From positions 1-6,226 of the forward strand of contig CAMNCZ010000073.1 in assembly GCA_946534775.1 (NCBI GenBank): a stretch of DNA of 6,226 nt, given 5' to 3'. The notes beneath the pieces were generated by a model. It worked only from the letters and a program-made list of their open reading frames with translations. It was not told the DNA's origin and made no database searches. Numbering within the stretch: position 1 is the stretch's first letter; the number at the start of each line of letters is the position of its first letter. Source of the stretch: an uncultured Eubacteriaceae bacterium (GTDB taxonomy: Bacteria; Bacillota; Clostridia; Lachnospirales; CAG-274). The translations under genes and the position numbers were made by a program. Shown piece by piece: positions 1 to 5,935 of this stretch.

Positions 1-86
1 TAAGAAAGTTCGGTATTTGCAGAGTATGCTTCCGTGAATTAGCTTACAAAGGTCAGATCCCCGGAGTTAAGAAGGCAAGCTGGTAA
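1..86 (+). CDS. rpsN: Small-subunit ribosomal protein S14, zinc-ribbon type (3' end only)
   Basis: This is the last 27 codons of S14, read from base 3; bases 1-2 end a codon of the form xTA, and the gene start lies before the window. S14 binds 16S rRNA in the head of the 30S subunit and is needed for late head assembly. The visible tail reads RKFGICRVCFREL and then GQIPGVKKASW, the standard C-terminus of the short, about 61-residue Bacillota form. The CRVC pair is the second half of the zinc ribbon; the first CxxC pair lies outside the window. The gene sits directly upstream of rpsH, its usual place in the spc operon. The identity is clear even though the gene is cut by the window edge. Confidence 0.96.
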   Translation, partial: RKFGICRVCFRELAYKGQIPGVKKASW

Positions 87-90
87 TTTT

Positions 91-116
91 GCGTTATTAA
101 TTTAGTTTAATAATGC
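91..116 (+). promoter_or_regulatory. AT-rich hairpin between rpsN and rpsH
   Basis: Arms at 91-100 (GCGTTATTAA) and 107-116 (TTAATAATGC) can form 10 pairs, one of them G·U, closing a 6-base loop. It begins 4 bases after the rpsN stop and ends 14 bases before the rpsH Shine-Dalgarno. There is no T-run after it, so it does not look like a terminator. Possible roles are mRNA processing, stability or a protein-binding site. The pairing is seen directly; the role is unknown, and an AT-rich stem of this size can arise by chance. Confidence 0.4.
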
Positions 117-144
117 TCCAAACGACACAAGGAGGTAAACAAAA

Positions 145-546
145 ATGTCAATGAGCGATCCCATTGCAGATATGCTTACAAGAATAAGAAATGCAAATAC
201 TGCAAAGCACGATACGGTGGACGTACCTTCAAGCAAGATGAAAGTTGCTATTGCTGACATCTTAACAAAGGAAGGCTACGTTAAGGGCTATGAAATAATC
301 GAAGACGGCGCAAAGAAAACAATGCGCATCACATTAAAATACGGTAAAGACAAAAACGAAAAGGTTATCTCGGGTATCAAAAGAATTTCCAAACCCGGCC
401 TTAGAGTTTATGCTAATACAGAAGAGTTACCTAAAGTACTTGGCGGTATGGGTACAGCCATCGTTTCAACAAACAAGGGCGTAATAACCGACAAGGAAGC
501 AAGAAAGCTTGGCGTTGGCGGCGAAGTTATCGCCTACGTTTGGTAA
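145..546 (+). CDS. rpsH: Small-subunit ribosomal protein S8
   Basis: S8 is a primary 16S rRNA-binding protein that organises the central domain (platform) of the 30S subunit; in E. coli it also represses its own operon. The 133-residue product starts [18 protein letters not shown], the family signature. It has [10 protein letters not shown] at residues 80-89 and ends with the conserved block at 108-133 ([20 protein letters not shown], then VIAYVW). Two in-frame ATGs lie at 145 and 151. The first is preferred because the GGAGGT at 131-136 is 8 bases from it and 14 from the second. Length matches the usual 130-133 residues. The gap to rplF is 18 bases. No missing residue or odd feature was seen. 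Confidence 0.98.
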   Translation: MSMSDPIADMLTRIRNANTAKHDTVDVPSSKMKVAIADILTKEGYVKGYEIIEDGAKKTMRITLKYGKDKNEKVISGIKRISKPGLRVYANTEELPKVLGGMGTAIVSTNKGVITDKEARKLGVGGEVIAYVW

Positions 547-564
547 TACGAGGAGGAATATATT

Positions 565-1104
565 ATGTCAAGAATAGGTAAATTACCTGTTGCAATTCCT
601 GCCGGCGTTGACGTTAAGCTGGAGGAAGGCAACGTAATTACTGTTAAGGGCCCCAAGGGTACTTTAACACGCAAATTAGTTGATGACCTTGAAGTAAAGG
701 TTGAGGGCGCCGAAGTTATCGTAACACGCCCCAGCGATTTAAAAAGATATAAATCATTACACGGCTTGACCAGAACACTTATTGCCAATATGGTAGAGGG
801 TGTTACAAACGGTTACAGCAAGGTGCTTGAAATAAACGGTGTTGGCTACAGAGCTGCTAAGGCAGGCAAAAAGCTTACCTTAACACTTGGCTATTCTCAC
901 CCCGTTGAAATGGAAGACCCCGAAGGTATCACAACTACTGTTGACGGCAACAAGATAACAGTAAGCGGTATCGACAAGGAAAAGGTTGGTCAGTTTGCAG
1001 CTGAGATCAGAACAAAAAGACCTCCCGAACCTTATAAGGGCAAAGGTATCAAGTATACTACAGAAACTATCAGACGTAAAGTCGGTAAGACAGGTAAGAA
1101 ATAA
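565..1104 (+). CDS. rplF: Large-subunit ribosomal protein L6
   Basis: L6 binds 23S rRNA helix 97 near the sarcin-ricin loop and is part of the factor-binding side of the 50S subunit. The 179-residue product fits the usual length of about 178. It starts [15 protein letters not shown], has the N-terminal repeat segment [10 protein letters not shown] at about 28-36, the start of the second repeat, NGVGYRA, at 91-97, and the C-terminal RNA-contact motif [12 protein letters not shown] at 153-164, followed by a basic tail. The ATG is preceded by AGGAGG at 551-556, 8 bases away. Arginine is mostly AGA (7 of 10 codons), the pattern of the ribosomal genes here. The next gene, rplR, begins 19 bases downstream. 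Confidence 0.98.
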   Translation: MSRIGKLPVAIPAGVDVKLEEGNVITVKGPKGTLTRKLVDDLEVKVEGAEVIVTRPSDLKRYKSLHGLTRTLIANMVEGVTNGYSKVLEINGVGYRAAKAGKKLTLTLGYSHPVEMEDPEGITTTVDGNKITVSGIDKEKVGQFAAEIRTKRPPEPYKGKGIKYTTETIRRKVGKTGKK

Positions 1105-1123
1105 TTAAAAGGAGTGAGACCAG

Positions 1124-1492
1124 ATGATTAGAAAGCCATCAAGAGCAGATGCCAGAGCTAAGCGTCACTACAGACTGCGCAACAAGATCTCCGGCACAGC
1201 AGAAATGCCAAGATTGGCTGTGTTTAGAAGCAACAAGCACATCTATGCACAAATAATTGACGATACAGTTGGCAACACACTTTGCGCAGCATCAACTATG
1301 GAAGCTGCCGTTAAGGAAAAGCTTGAACATACAAACGATGTTGAGGCAGCTAAGGCTGTTGGCGAAGCAGTTGCCAAAAAAGCAGTTGCAAAAGGTATTA
1401 CTACCGTAGTATTTGACCGTGGCGGATATATTTATCAGGGCAAGATCCAGGCTTTAGCCGATGCTGCCAGAGAAGCCGGTCTCAAGTTCTAA
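1124..1492 (+). CDS. rplR: Large-subunit ribosomal protein L18
   Basis: L18 binds 5S rRNA and, with L5 (and L25 where present), docks it onto the 50S central protuberance. The 122-residue product has the flexible basic N-terminus ([20 protein letters not shown]), the motif [19 protein letters not shown] at about 28-46, and the diagnostic C-terminus [19 protein letters not shown] at 97-115 followed by REAGLKF. Length is normal for the family (about 118-122). The ATG at 1124 has AAAGGAG at about 1108-1114 upstream. The gene lies between rplF and rpsE in the usual order. An ATG at 1461 inside its 3' end is in frame with rpsE but is not the rpsE start (see rpsE). Confidence 0.98.
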   Translation: MIRKPSRADARAKRHYRLRNKISGTAEMPRLAVFRSNKHIYAQIIDDTVGNTLCAASTMEAAVKEKLEHTNDVEAAKAVGEAVAKKAVAKGITTVVFDRGGYIYQGKIQALADAAREAGLKF

Positions 1493-1493
1493 T

Positions 1494-1501
1494 AGGGAGG
1501 T
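1494..1501 (+). promoter_or_regulatory. Shine-Dalgarno that fixes the rpsE start at GTG
   Basis: AGGGAGGT lies just after the rplR stop and 10 bases before GTG 1512. No ATG occurs in frame between this site and the conserved S5 N-terminus. The only upstream in-frame ATG (1461) is 33 bases before this site and inside rplR. The site therefore supports GTG 1512 as the start. Confidence 0.8.
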
Positions 1502-1511
1502 AAAAATAATC

Positions 1512-2018
1512 GTGAGAAATAAAATCGATGCAAATACCCTTGATCTTAAGGATAGAGTTGTTACACTCAAGCGTGTAACAAAGGTTGTTAAGGGTGGTCG
1601 TACTTTCCGTTTTACCGCATTAGTGGTAGTTGGCGATGAGAACGGTCATGTAGGTGTAGGCTTAGGCAAGGCTACAGAAATCCCCGACGCTATCCGCAAG
1701 GGCAAGGAAGATGCAATGAAAAACCTTATCTACGTTGAAAGAAACGAAAACAGCAGTATTTACCATGAGATCTACGGTAAGTTCGGTTCATCAAGCGTTC
1801 TGCTTAAACCGGCTCCCGAAGGTACAGGTATCATCGCAGGCGGTCCTGCGCGTGCGGTTATCGAACTTGCAGGTATTAAAAATATCAGAACAAAGTCTCT
1901 TGGCTCACGCAACAAGAAAAATGTTGTATGCGCTACGGTAGAAGGCCTTTCAAAGGTTACTTCACCCGAGAAAGTTGCAAGACTTCGCGGTAAGACTGTT
2001 GAAGAAATAATGAGTTAA
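1512..2018 (+). CDS. rpsE: Small-subunit ribosomal protein S5 (GTG start)
   Basis: S5 sits at the back of the 30S subunit near the mRNA entry channel, affects decoding accuracy, and is the classic site of spectinomycin-resistance changes. From GTG 1512 the product is 168 residues, close to the family's roughly 166. It starts [17 protein letters not shown]. The N-terminal double-stranded-RNA-binding-like domain carries [11 protein letters not shown] at 24-34 (spectinomycin-loop region) and [14 protein letters not shown] at 41-54. The C-terminal domain has [20 protein letters not shown] at 97-116. An ATG at 1461 would add 17 residues unlike S5 and overlap rplR by 32 bases, so it is rejected. 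ATA and ATC codons sit between the SD and the GTG, but GTG matches the usual first residue best. Confidence 0.96.
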   Translation: MRNKIDANTLDLKDRVVTLKRVTKVVKGGRTFRFTALVVVGDENGHVGVGLGKATEIPDAIRKGKEDAMKNLIYVERNENSSIYHEIYGKFGSSSVLLKPAPEGTGIIAGGPARAVIELAGIKNIRTKSLGSRNKKNVVCATVEGLSKVTSPEKVARLRGKTVEEIMS

Positions 2019-2032
2019 GGGGGATTATTGAG

Positions 2033-2206
2033 ATGTTAAAAGTTACATTGGTAAAATCTACAATAGGAGCGATCCCTAAGCATAAAAAAACTGTACAGGC
2101 TTTAGGCTTAAACAAGCTTAACAGCAGTGCACAGCATCAGGACAACCCTGCTATCAGAGGTATGATCAAGCAGGTAAAACACCTTGTTAAGGTAGAAGAG
2201 ATTTAA
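2033..2206 (+). CDS. rpmD: Large-subunit ribosomal protein L30
   Basis: L30 is a small protein on the 50S surface that contacts 23S rRNA. The 57-residue product starts [20 protein letters not shown]. It continues with [17 protein letters not shown], then [20 protein letters not shown], which is the family pattern (LVKS.IG near the start, alternating ALGL.KLN, and the [14 protein letters not shown] tail). Length matches the usual 57-60 residues, so the gene is whole. The ATG is preceded by AAGGGGGATT, beginning at the rpsE stop, a slightly weak G-rich SD. It lies between rpsE and rplO, as in other spc operons. It is easily missed because of its size. Confidence 0.97.
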   Translation: MLKVTLVKSTIGAIPKHKKTVQALGLNKLNSSAQHQDNPAIRGMIKQVKHLVKVEEI

Positions 2207-2210
2207 TCAG

Positions 2211-2218
2211 AGGAGGTG
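2211..2218 (+). promoter_or_regulatory. Shine-Dalgarno that fixes the rplO start
   Basis: AGGAGGTG is a near-perfect SD. Its last three bases form an in-frame GTG at 2216 that could be mistaken for a start codon. A ribosome bound here would place its P site at ATG 2228, 9 bases downstream, so 2228 is the start. Confidence 0.85.
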
Positions 2219-2227
2219 CATCCTAAA

Positions 2228-2668
2228 ATGAAGTTATACGAGTTAAAGCCCGCAGAGGGTTCAACATCAAACGGTTTCCGCAGAGGCAGGGGCCACGGTT
2301 CGGGCAACGGCAAAACAGCAGGCAAGGGCCATAAGGGCCAGAACGCTCGTTCGGGCGGCGGCGTAAGACCGGGCTTTGAAGGCGGTCAGATGCCTCTTTA
2401 CAGAAGAATACCCAAAAGAGGTTTCAAGTGCATTAACAGCAAGGATATCGTTGCTATTAATGTAAATATGTTAAATGTATTTGATGACGGTGCTGTTGTT
2501 GATATCGCAGCGCTTCAGTCCAAAGGCCTTGTATCTAACCCCCGTGACGGCGTTAAGATCTTAGGCAACGGCGAAATTGCTAAAAAGCTTACTGTTCAGG
2601 TCAATGCATTCAGTGCTTCAGCAAAGGAAAAAATTGAAGCAGCCGGCGGAAAAGCTGAGGTGATTTAA
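2228..2668 (+). CDS. rplO: Large-subunit ribosomal protein L15
   Basis: L15 is a mid-to-late 50S assembly protein whose long basic N-terminal tail runs into 23S rRNA. From ATG 2228 the product is 146 residues, the usual length. It starts [12 protein letters not shown]. It has the glycine-rich, basic RNA-binding tail [19 protein letters not shown] at 20-38 and [15 protein letters not shown] at 52-66, followed by the globular C-terminal domain (residues about 70-146). A longer reading from GTG 2216 would add four residues encoded within the SD itself and is rejected. The stop codon is directly followed by the secY start with no gap. The segment encoding the tail is richer in GC than the rest because of Gly, Arg and Ala codons, not because of transfer. 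Confidence 0.97.
   Translation: MKLYELKPAEGSTSNGFRRGRGHGSGNGKTAGKGHKGQNARSGGGVRPGFEGGQMPLYRRIPKRGFKCINSKDIVAINVNMLNVFDDGAVVDIAALQSKGLVSNPRDGVKILGNGEIAKKLTVQVNAFSASAKEKIEAAGGKAEVI
2657..2663 (+). promoter_or_regulatory. Shine-Dalgarno for secY, inside the end of rplO
   Basis: GAGGTGA lies in the last codons of rplO, 5 bases before the TTG start of secY at 2669. With the stop codon TAA directly touching TTG, ribosomes ending on rplO are well placed to restart on secY. Confidence 0.7.
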
Positions 2669-3910
2669 TTGTTTTCCACTTTGGTAAATGCTTTTAAGAT
2701 AAAGGAAACAAGAACAAGAATTTTATATATGCTGCTGGTCCTGTTTATTTTCAGGATCGGTACGCATCTGCCTGTACCCGGTCTTGACCTTAATGCGGTC
2801 AAAAATATGGGTACAAGCGGTACTCTTTATCAGATGATAGCGGGCGGTAACTACGGCACGGTGTTTGCTATGGGTATCGGACCGTACATCAATGCATCTA
2901 TCATAATGCAGCTTCTTACTGTTGCTATCCCCAAGCTTGAACAGATAAACAAAGAGGGCGAAGAGGGAAGAAAAAAGATAAACCAGTATACGCGTATTGC
3001 TGCCGTTATCCTTGCGCTTTTACAGGGCTGCGGCCAGGTTTATACCGTAAGAAGTGCATTTATGCATCCTAATTTTTATGTATATATCATAGCGCTTATC
3101 ACTATGGTAACAGGTACTATCTTTGTTATGTGGATGGGTGAAAAACTCACCGAGGTCGGTATCGGCAACGGCGCATCTTTCCTTATCTTCGCAAATATCC
3201 TGTCGGGCCTTGCAGCAGGCGTTAACCGACTTTACACCGAAGGTGTGTCGGGCGGCGCTTCGGGCTGGGTAAGAGTAGCGGCCATACTTGTAATTTTACT
3301 TATTGTAATGGTATTCGTTATCTTTATTCAGGACGGTGAAAGAAGGATCCCCGTACAGTATTCCAGAAAGATGGTGGGCCGTAAGGTTTTGGGCGGTCAG
3401 AGTTCGTATATACCTATCAAGGTAAATATCGCAGGCGTTATGTCAATTATCTTCGCTATCAGCCTTTTGCAGTTCCCTTACACCATCAATCAGCTTTTCC
3501 ACAACGAAGTGCTTGACAAAGTTTCGCACTATTTAAGCACATCACATCCTGTGGGCGCTGTACTTTATGTTATACTTATTTTCTGCTTTACATTCTTCTA
3601 TACGGGCTTTGCATTCAATCCCGTTGAGGTTGCGGAAAATATCAAGAAAAACGGCGGTTTTATCCCGGGTATCAGACCGGGCAAACCGACCAGTGATTAT
3701 ATACAGGGTGTTGTTGACAGAATATCGCTTGTAGGTGCTTGTGCTTATGCGCTTATCGCGCTTGTGCCCATTATGCTTGAGGCAATATTCAAAATCAACA
3801 TTTCATTCGGCGGTACAACACTTCTTATCGTAACGGGTGTTGCGCTTGAAATTGTAAAACAGCTTGAATCACAGATGCTTATGCGTCACTATAAAGGATT
3901 TTTAAGTTAA
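2669..3910 (+). CDS. secY: Protein translocase channel subunit SecY (TTG start)
   Basis: SecY is the pore of the SecYEG channel in the cytoplasmic membrane, used for secretion and membrane-protein insertion. The 413-residue product is slightly shorter than many SecY proteins (about 420-435) but appears whole. It starts MFSTLVNAFKIKETRTRILY. By eye there are ten membrane segments near 18-36, 66-86, 108-127, 137-156, 168-186, 199-220, 252-271, 294-314, 353-373 and 379-397. The plug and second-helix region is at about 49-83 (FAMGIGPYINASIIMQLL at 66-83). Cytosolic loops carry RRIPVQYSRK at 225-234 and GGFIPGIRPGKPT at 329-341, which face the ribosome and SecA. It ends QLESQMLMRHYKGFLS. The TTG start matches the family N-terminus and there is no in-frame ATG near it. 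Confidence 0.97.
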   Translation: MFSTLVNAFKIKETRTRILYMLLVLFIFRIGTHLPVPGLDLNAVKNMGTSGTLYQMIAGGNYGTVFAMGIGPYINASIIMQLLTVAIPKLEQINKEGEEGRKKINQYTRIAAVILALLQGCGQVYTVRSAFMHPNFYVYIIALITMVTGTIFVMWMGEKLTEVGIGNGASFLIFANILSGLAAGVNRLYTEGVSGGASGWVRVAAILVILLIVMVFVIFIQDGERRIPVQYSRKMVGRKVLGGQSSYIPIKVNIAGVMSIIFAISLLQFPYTINQLFHNEVLDKVSHYLSTSHPVGAVLYVILIFCFTFFYTGFAFNPVEVAENIKKNGGFIPGIRPGKPTSDYIQGVVDRISLVGACAYALIALVPIMLEAIFKINISFGGTTLLIVTGVALEIVKQLESQMLMRHYKGFLS

Positions 3911-3915
3911 TATAC

Positions 3916-3929
3916 GCCTTTCAAAAGGC
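3916..3929 (+). promoter_or_regulatory. Short hairpin just after secY
   Basis: GCCTT (3916-3920) and AAGGC (3925-3929) pair around the 4-base loop TCAA, starting 5 bases after the secY stop. The inner T/A closing pair could also form and would shrink the loop to 2. No T-run follows, so a terminator is not supported. It may act in mRNA processing or stability together with the next hairpin. Confidence 0.4.
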
Positions 3930-3937
3930 TTGTGCGG

Positions 3938-3958
3938 CCGCCTTCGCCAAAACGGCGG
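3938..3958 (+). promoter_or_regulatory. GC-rich hairpin upstream of adk
   Basis: CCGCC (3938-3942) pairs with GGCGG (3954-3958) around an 11-base loop; an alternative stem is CGCC (3945-3948) with GGCG (3954-3957). It lies within an unusually GC-rich stretch (about 3931-3967) that contrasts with the surrounding sequence and includes the palindrome GCGGCCGC (3934-3941). It ends about 17 bases before the adk Shine-Dalgarno and lacks a T-run. It could be part of a dispersed palindromic repeat or an mRNA structure; neither can be decided from this window. Confidence 0.4.
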
Positions 3959-3991
3959 GGTGGGCGCAAATGAGAAAGGAAGTAAAGGTTT

Positions 3992-4630
3992 ATGAAACTT
4001 GTGCTTATAGGCGGCCCGGGTGCAGGCAAAGGCACACAGGCCAAGAAGCTTTCAAAGCATTTTGATATTGCACATATTTCAACGGGCGACCTGCTTCGTG
4101 AGCAGATGAAGCTCGGTACGGAACTCGGCAAAAAGGTAAGCGAAATTATGAACGCGGGCGGTCTTGTTTCCGACGATATAGTTTCGGCTATGCTTGCCGA
4201 AAGGATCAAGGCCGATGACTGTAAGAAAGGCTATATCCTTGACGGTTATCCGAGAAACGTAAGCCAGGCAGAAGGCCTTGAAGCCATTACGGGCAAACTT
4301 GACAAGGTTTTATGCTTTAACGTTGACGACGAAGTTATCGTTGACAGAATGACAGGCAGAAGAGGCTGCCCCAAGTGCGGCCAGATGTTTCATATTAAAT
4401 ACAATCCCCCAAAAGTTGACGGGGTTTGCGATGCCTGCGGCGAGGCACTTGTACAGCGTAAAGACGACAATGCCGAAACCGTAAGAAATCGCCTTAAAGT
4501 ATATCACGAAACGACAGCGCCTGTTATAGATTACTATAATAAAAAGGGCATTCTTGCAGAGATCGACGGTGTAGGCGATATAGATGCTATATTTGCAAAG
4601 GCCGTTGAAGCGCTTGAGGATGTAAAATAA
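3992..4630 (+). CDS. adk: Adenylate kinase with zinc-binding lid
   Basis: Adenylate kinase catalyses ATP + AMP = 2 ADP in the cytoplasm and balances the adenylate pool. The 212-residue product carries the P-loop GGPGAGKGT at 7-15, the AMP-site STGD at 30-33 and LLR at 34-36, and DGYPR at 84-88 (DGFPR in many relatives). The lid contains four cysteines in a zinc knuckle: C126 and C129, then C146 and C149. R156 and R165 in the following RKDDN..TVRNRL segment fit the catalytic arginines. Length matches the long-lid bacterial form (about 212-217). ATG 3992 follows AAAGGA (3975-3980). It sits after secY and touches map, as in many Bacillota. A Cys4 lid is typical of Gram-positive enzymes. Confidence 0.98.
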   Translation: MKLVLIGGPGAGKGTQAKKLSKHFDIAHISTGDLLREQMKLGTELGKKVSEIMNAGGLVSDDIVSAMLAERIKADDCKKGYILDGYPRNVSQAEGLEAITGKLDKVLCFNVDDEVIVDRMTGRRGCPKCGQMFHIKYNPPKVDGVCDACGEALVQRKDDNAETVRNRLKVYHETTAPVIDYYNKKGILAEIDGVGDIDAIFAKAVEALEDVK

Positions 4631-5386
4631 ATGTCTGTCACCATAAAAAACGGGAAAGAGATCGAGGCTATGCGTATTGCAGGCCGAATCACCGGCCAAA
4701 CACTTCGTGTTATCGAAGCGGCGGTGCGTCCCGGTATTACAACAAAAGAACTTGATAAGCTGGCGGAGGAATATATCCTCGGCTGCGGTGCAAAACCGTC
4801 GTTCAAGGGCTATTTCGGATATCCCGCAAGTATCTGCACTTCCGTAAACGATCAGGTGGTGCACGGTATCCCTTCGGGCAGGGTGCTTGAAGAGGGGGAT
4901 ATAATAAGTGTTGATGTGGGCGCTTATATAGGCGGCTTTCACGGCGACGCGGCGCGTACTTTTGCGGTGGGCGAAATATCGCCGGAACACAAAAAACTTA
5001 TAGATGTAACCGAAAAAAGCTTCTTTTGTGGTATAAAATTTGCAAAGAACGGCAATTATTTAAGTGATATATCGGCGGCCATACAGGACTGCGCGGAAAA
5101 CGCGGGTTTCGGGGTCGTGCGGGATTATGTGGGACACGGCATAGGCCGTAAAATGCACGAGGATCCGCAGATACCAAACTATCGCAACAACAAGCGCGGC
5201 ATAAGGCTGCGGGCGGGTATGACTTTGGCTATTGAACCTATGGTGAATACAGGCACTCACAAAGTACACAGCCTTAGCGACGGCTGGACAGTGGTCACAA
5301 AAGACGGCGGGTATTCCGCACATTATGAAAACACTGTACTTATCACTCCCAACGGGGGTGAACCCGAGATATTGACTTTATATTAG
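4631..5386 (+). CDS. map: Methionine aminopeptidase, type I
   Basis: Map removes the initiator methionine from new proteins when the second residue is small. The 251-residue product is a single pita-bread catalytic domain with no N-terminal extension, as in the short type I bacterial enzymes. The five metal ligands line up as D95, D106, H169, E202 and E233, with active-site histidines H78 (VVHGIPS) and H176. Key motifs are SVDVGAYIGGFHGDAARTF at 93-111, YVGHGIGRKMHEDP at 166-179 and AIEPMVNTG at 200-208. ATG 4631 directly follows the adk stop, and GAGGA at 4616-4620 inside adk serves as its SD. Codon use differs from the ribosomal genes: none of its 12 arginines is AGA. No active-site residue is missing. 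Confidence 0.98.
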   Translation: MSVTIKNGKEIEAMRIAGRITGQTLRVIEAAVRPGITTKELDKLAEEYILGCGAKPSFKGYFGYPASICTSVNDQVVHGIPSGRVLEEGDIISVDVGAYIGGFHGDAARTFAVGEISPEHKKLIDVTEKSFFCGIKFAKNGNYLSDISAAIQDCAENAGFGVVRDYVGHGIGRKMHEDPQIPNYRNNKRGIRLRAGMTLAIEPMVNTGTHKVHSLSDGWTVVTKDGGYSAHYENTVLITPNGGEPEILTLY

Positions 5387-5387
5387 G

Positions 5388-5407
5388 CCGATACCTTTTG
5401 GTATTGG
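5388..5407 (+). promoter_or_regulatory. Stable hairpin between map and the KOW gene
   Basis: CCGATACC (5388-5395) and GGTATTGG (5400-5407) form 8 pairs, one G·U, around the loop TTTT. The left arm starts one base after the map stop and the right arm ends 3 bases before the weak SD at 5411. No T-run follows. The position suggests a local mRNA element affecting stability or initiation of the next gene; this is inference. Confidence 0.5.
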
Positions 5408-5410
5408 GTG

Positions 5411-5418
5411 AAGGGGTG
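5411..5418 (+). promoter_or_regulatory. Shine-Dalgarno that decides the KOW gene start
   Basis: AAGGGGTG lies 6 bases before TTG 5425. Upstream in-frame start codons are poor choices: TTG 5398 is in the hairpin loop, TTG 5404 is in its right arm, and GTG 5416 is within this SD. Confidence 0.65.
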
Positions 5419-5424
5419 AATGTA

Positions 5425-5691
5425 TTGTACACAAAGGGTCAGGTGGTATTTTCAAAAAGCGGCCGCGATAAGGGCCTTGCCTTTATTGTAGCGGATTTTG
5501 ACGACAACTATGTTTACCTGGTTGACGGCAAACTGCGCAGGCTTGAAAAACCAAAGAAAAAAAAGAAAATACACGTTCAGATCACAAAGTATATTGATAC
5601 AGAAATTAACCGTAAGCTTAATGGCAATGAATATCTGATAGACTCGGATATAAGAAAGGCGTTAAAAGCCTATTTTGGCGACAAAAATTAA
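5425..5691 (+). CDS. KOW-domain RNA-binding protein, L14e-like (TTG start)
   Basis: From TTG 5425 the product is 88 residues, beginning MYTKGQVVFSKSGRDKGLAF. The N-terminal part (about 3-40) is a KOW-type small beta-barrel: GQVV.SKSGRDKG, then a beta hairpin, then YLVDGKLRRLEKP. A run of lysines follows (44-48), then a short helical tail (about 57-85). The fold resembles archaeal and eukaryotic ribosomal protein L14e, and proteins of this kind are usually annotated as KOW-domain RNA-binding proteins. It sits between map and infA, the place of the similar small gene ybzG in Bacillus as I recall it. It probably binds ribosomal or other structured RNA; the actual partner is not known to me. A longer reading from TTG 5398 is less likely because of the hairpin. 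Confidence 0.85.
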   Translation: MYTKGQVVFSKSGRDKGLAFIVADFDDNYVYLVDGKLRRLEKPKKKKKIHVQITKYIDTEINRKLNGNEYLIDSDIRKALKAYFGDKN

Positions 5692-5696
5692 GGAGG
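5690..5696 (+). promoter_or_regulatory. Perfect Shine-Dalgarno for infA
   Basis: AAGGAGG overlaps the TAA stop of the KOW gene and lies 7 bases before TTG 5704. A strong SD at ideal spacing supports TTG as the true start and may offset the weak start codon. Confidence 0.85.
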
Positions 5697-5703
5697 ATAT
5701 ACC

Positions 5704-5922
5704 TTGGCAAAAAATGATGTTATAGAGGTTGAGGGAACTGTCCTTGAAAAGCTTCCCAACGCTATGTTTCAAGTTGAACTGGAAAACGGACATAAAATTC
5801 TTGCTCATATTTCGGGTAAGCTGCGTATGAACTTTATAAAAATTATTCCCGGCGACAAGGTTCGCGTGGAGATGTCTCCCTACGACCTGTCCAAAGGCAG
5901 AATTACCTGGAGAGATAAGTGA
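5704..5922 (+). CDS. infA: Translation initiation factor IF-1 (TTG start)
   Basis: IF-1 binds the A site of the 30S subunit during initiation and helps IF-2 and IF-3 select the start codon. The 72-residue product is exactly the usual length: [72 protein letters not shown]. The whole chain is one S1-type OB fold, and the segments [11 protein letters not shown] and GDKV.VE.SPYDL..GRI are family signatures. The start is TTG with a perfect SD (5690-5696); no ATG could supply the conserved [11 protein letters not shown] start. It is followed 13 bases later by rpmJ. Confidence 0.98.
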   Translation: MAKNDVIEVEGTVLEKLPNAMFQVELENGHKILAHISGKLRMNFIKIIPGDKVRVEMSPYDLSKGRITWRDK

Positions 5923-5935
5923 AAGGAGAATAAAA

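Noticed and set aside
1461..1511. ATG-started extension of rpsE
   Set aside because: It would add 17 residues not seen in S5, overlap rplR by 32 bases, and ignore the strong SD at 1494-1501.
3512..3540. TTGACA inside secY as a possible -35 for an adk promoter
   Set aside because: The nearest -10-like sequence is only 11 bases away, too close for a normal promoter.
3916..3958. secY-adk hairpins as an intrinsic terminator
   Set aside because: No T-run follows either stem on the + strand, and adk follows with its own SD.
3970..4065. Small open frame of 31 codons overlapping the start of adk, preceded by a G-rich run
   Set aside because: Out of frame with adk, weak SD, no recognisable product. 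A leader-peptide role cannot be excluded but nothing supports it.
3907..4209. Antisense open frame of 100 residues opposite the start of adk
   Set aside because: It covers the adk P-loop region on the other strand and shows no known motif; a shadow of adk.
4310..4990. Long antisense open frame (226 residues) on the - strand across adk and map
   Set aside because: It lies fully opposite two genes with complete catalytic motifs, has no recognisable domain, and its composition (Cys, Tyr, Phe, Ile scattered) fits a chance frame.
3934..5466. Two GCGGCCGC palindromes (3934-3941 and 5459-5466) as a possible repeat pair
   Set aside because: The second lies within conserved KOW codons (Ser-Gly-Arg-Asp), and flanks of the two sites do not match, so coincidence is enough.
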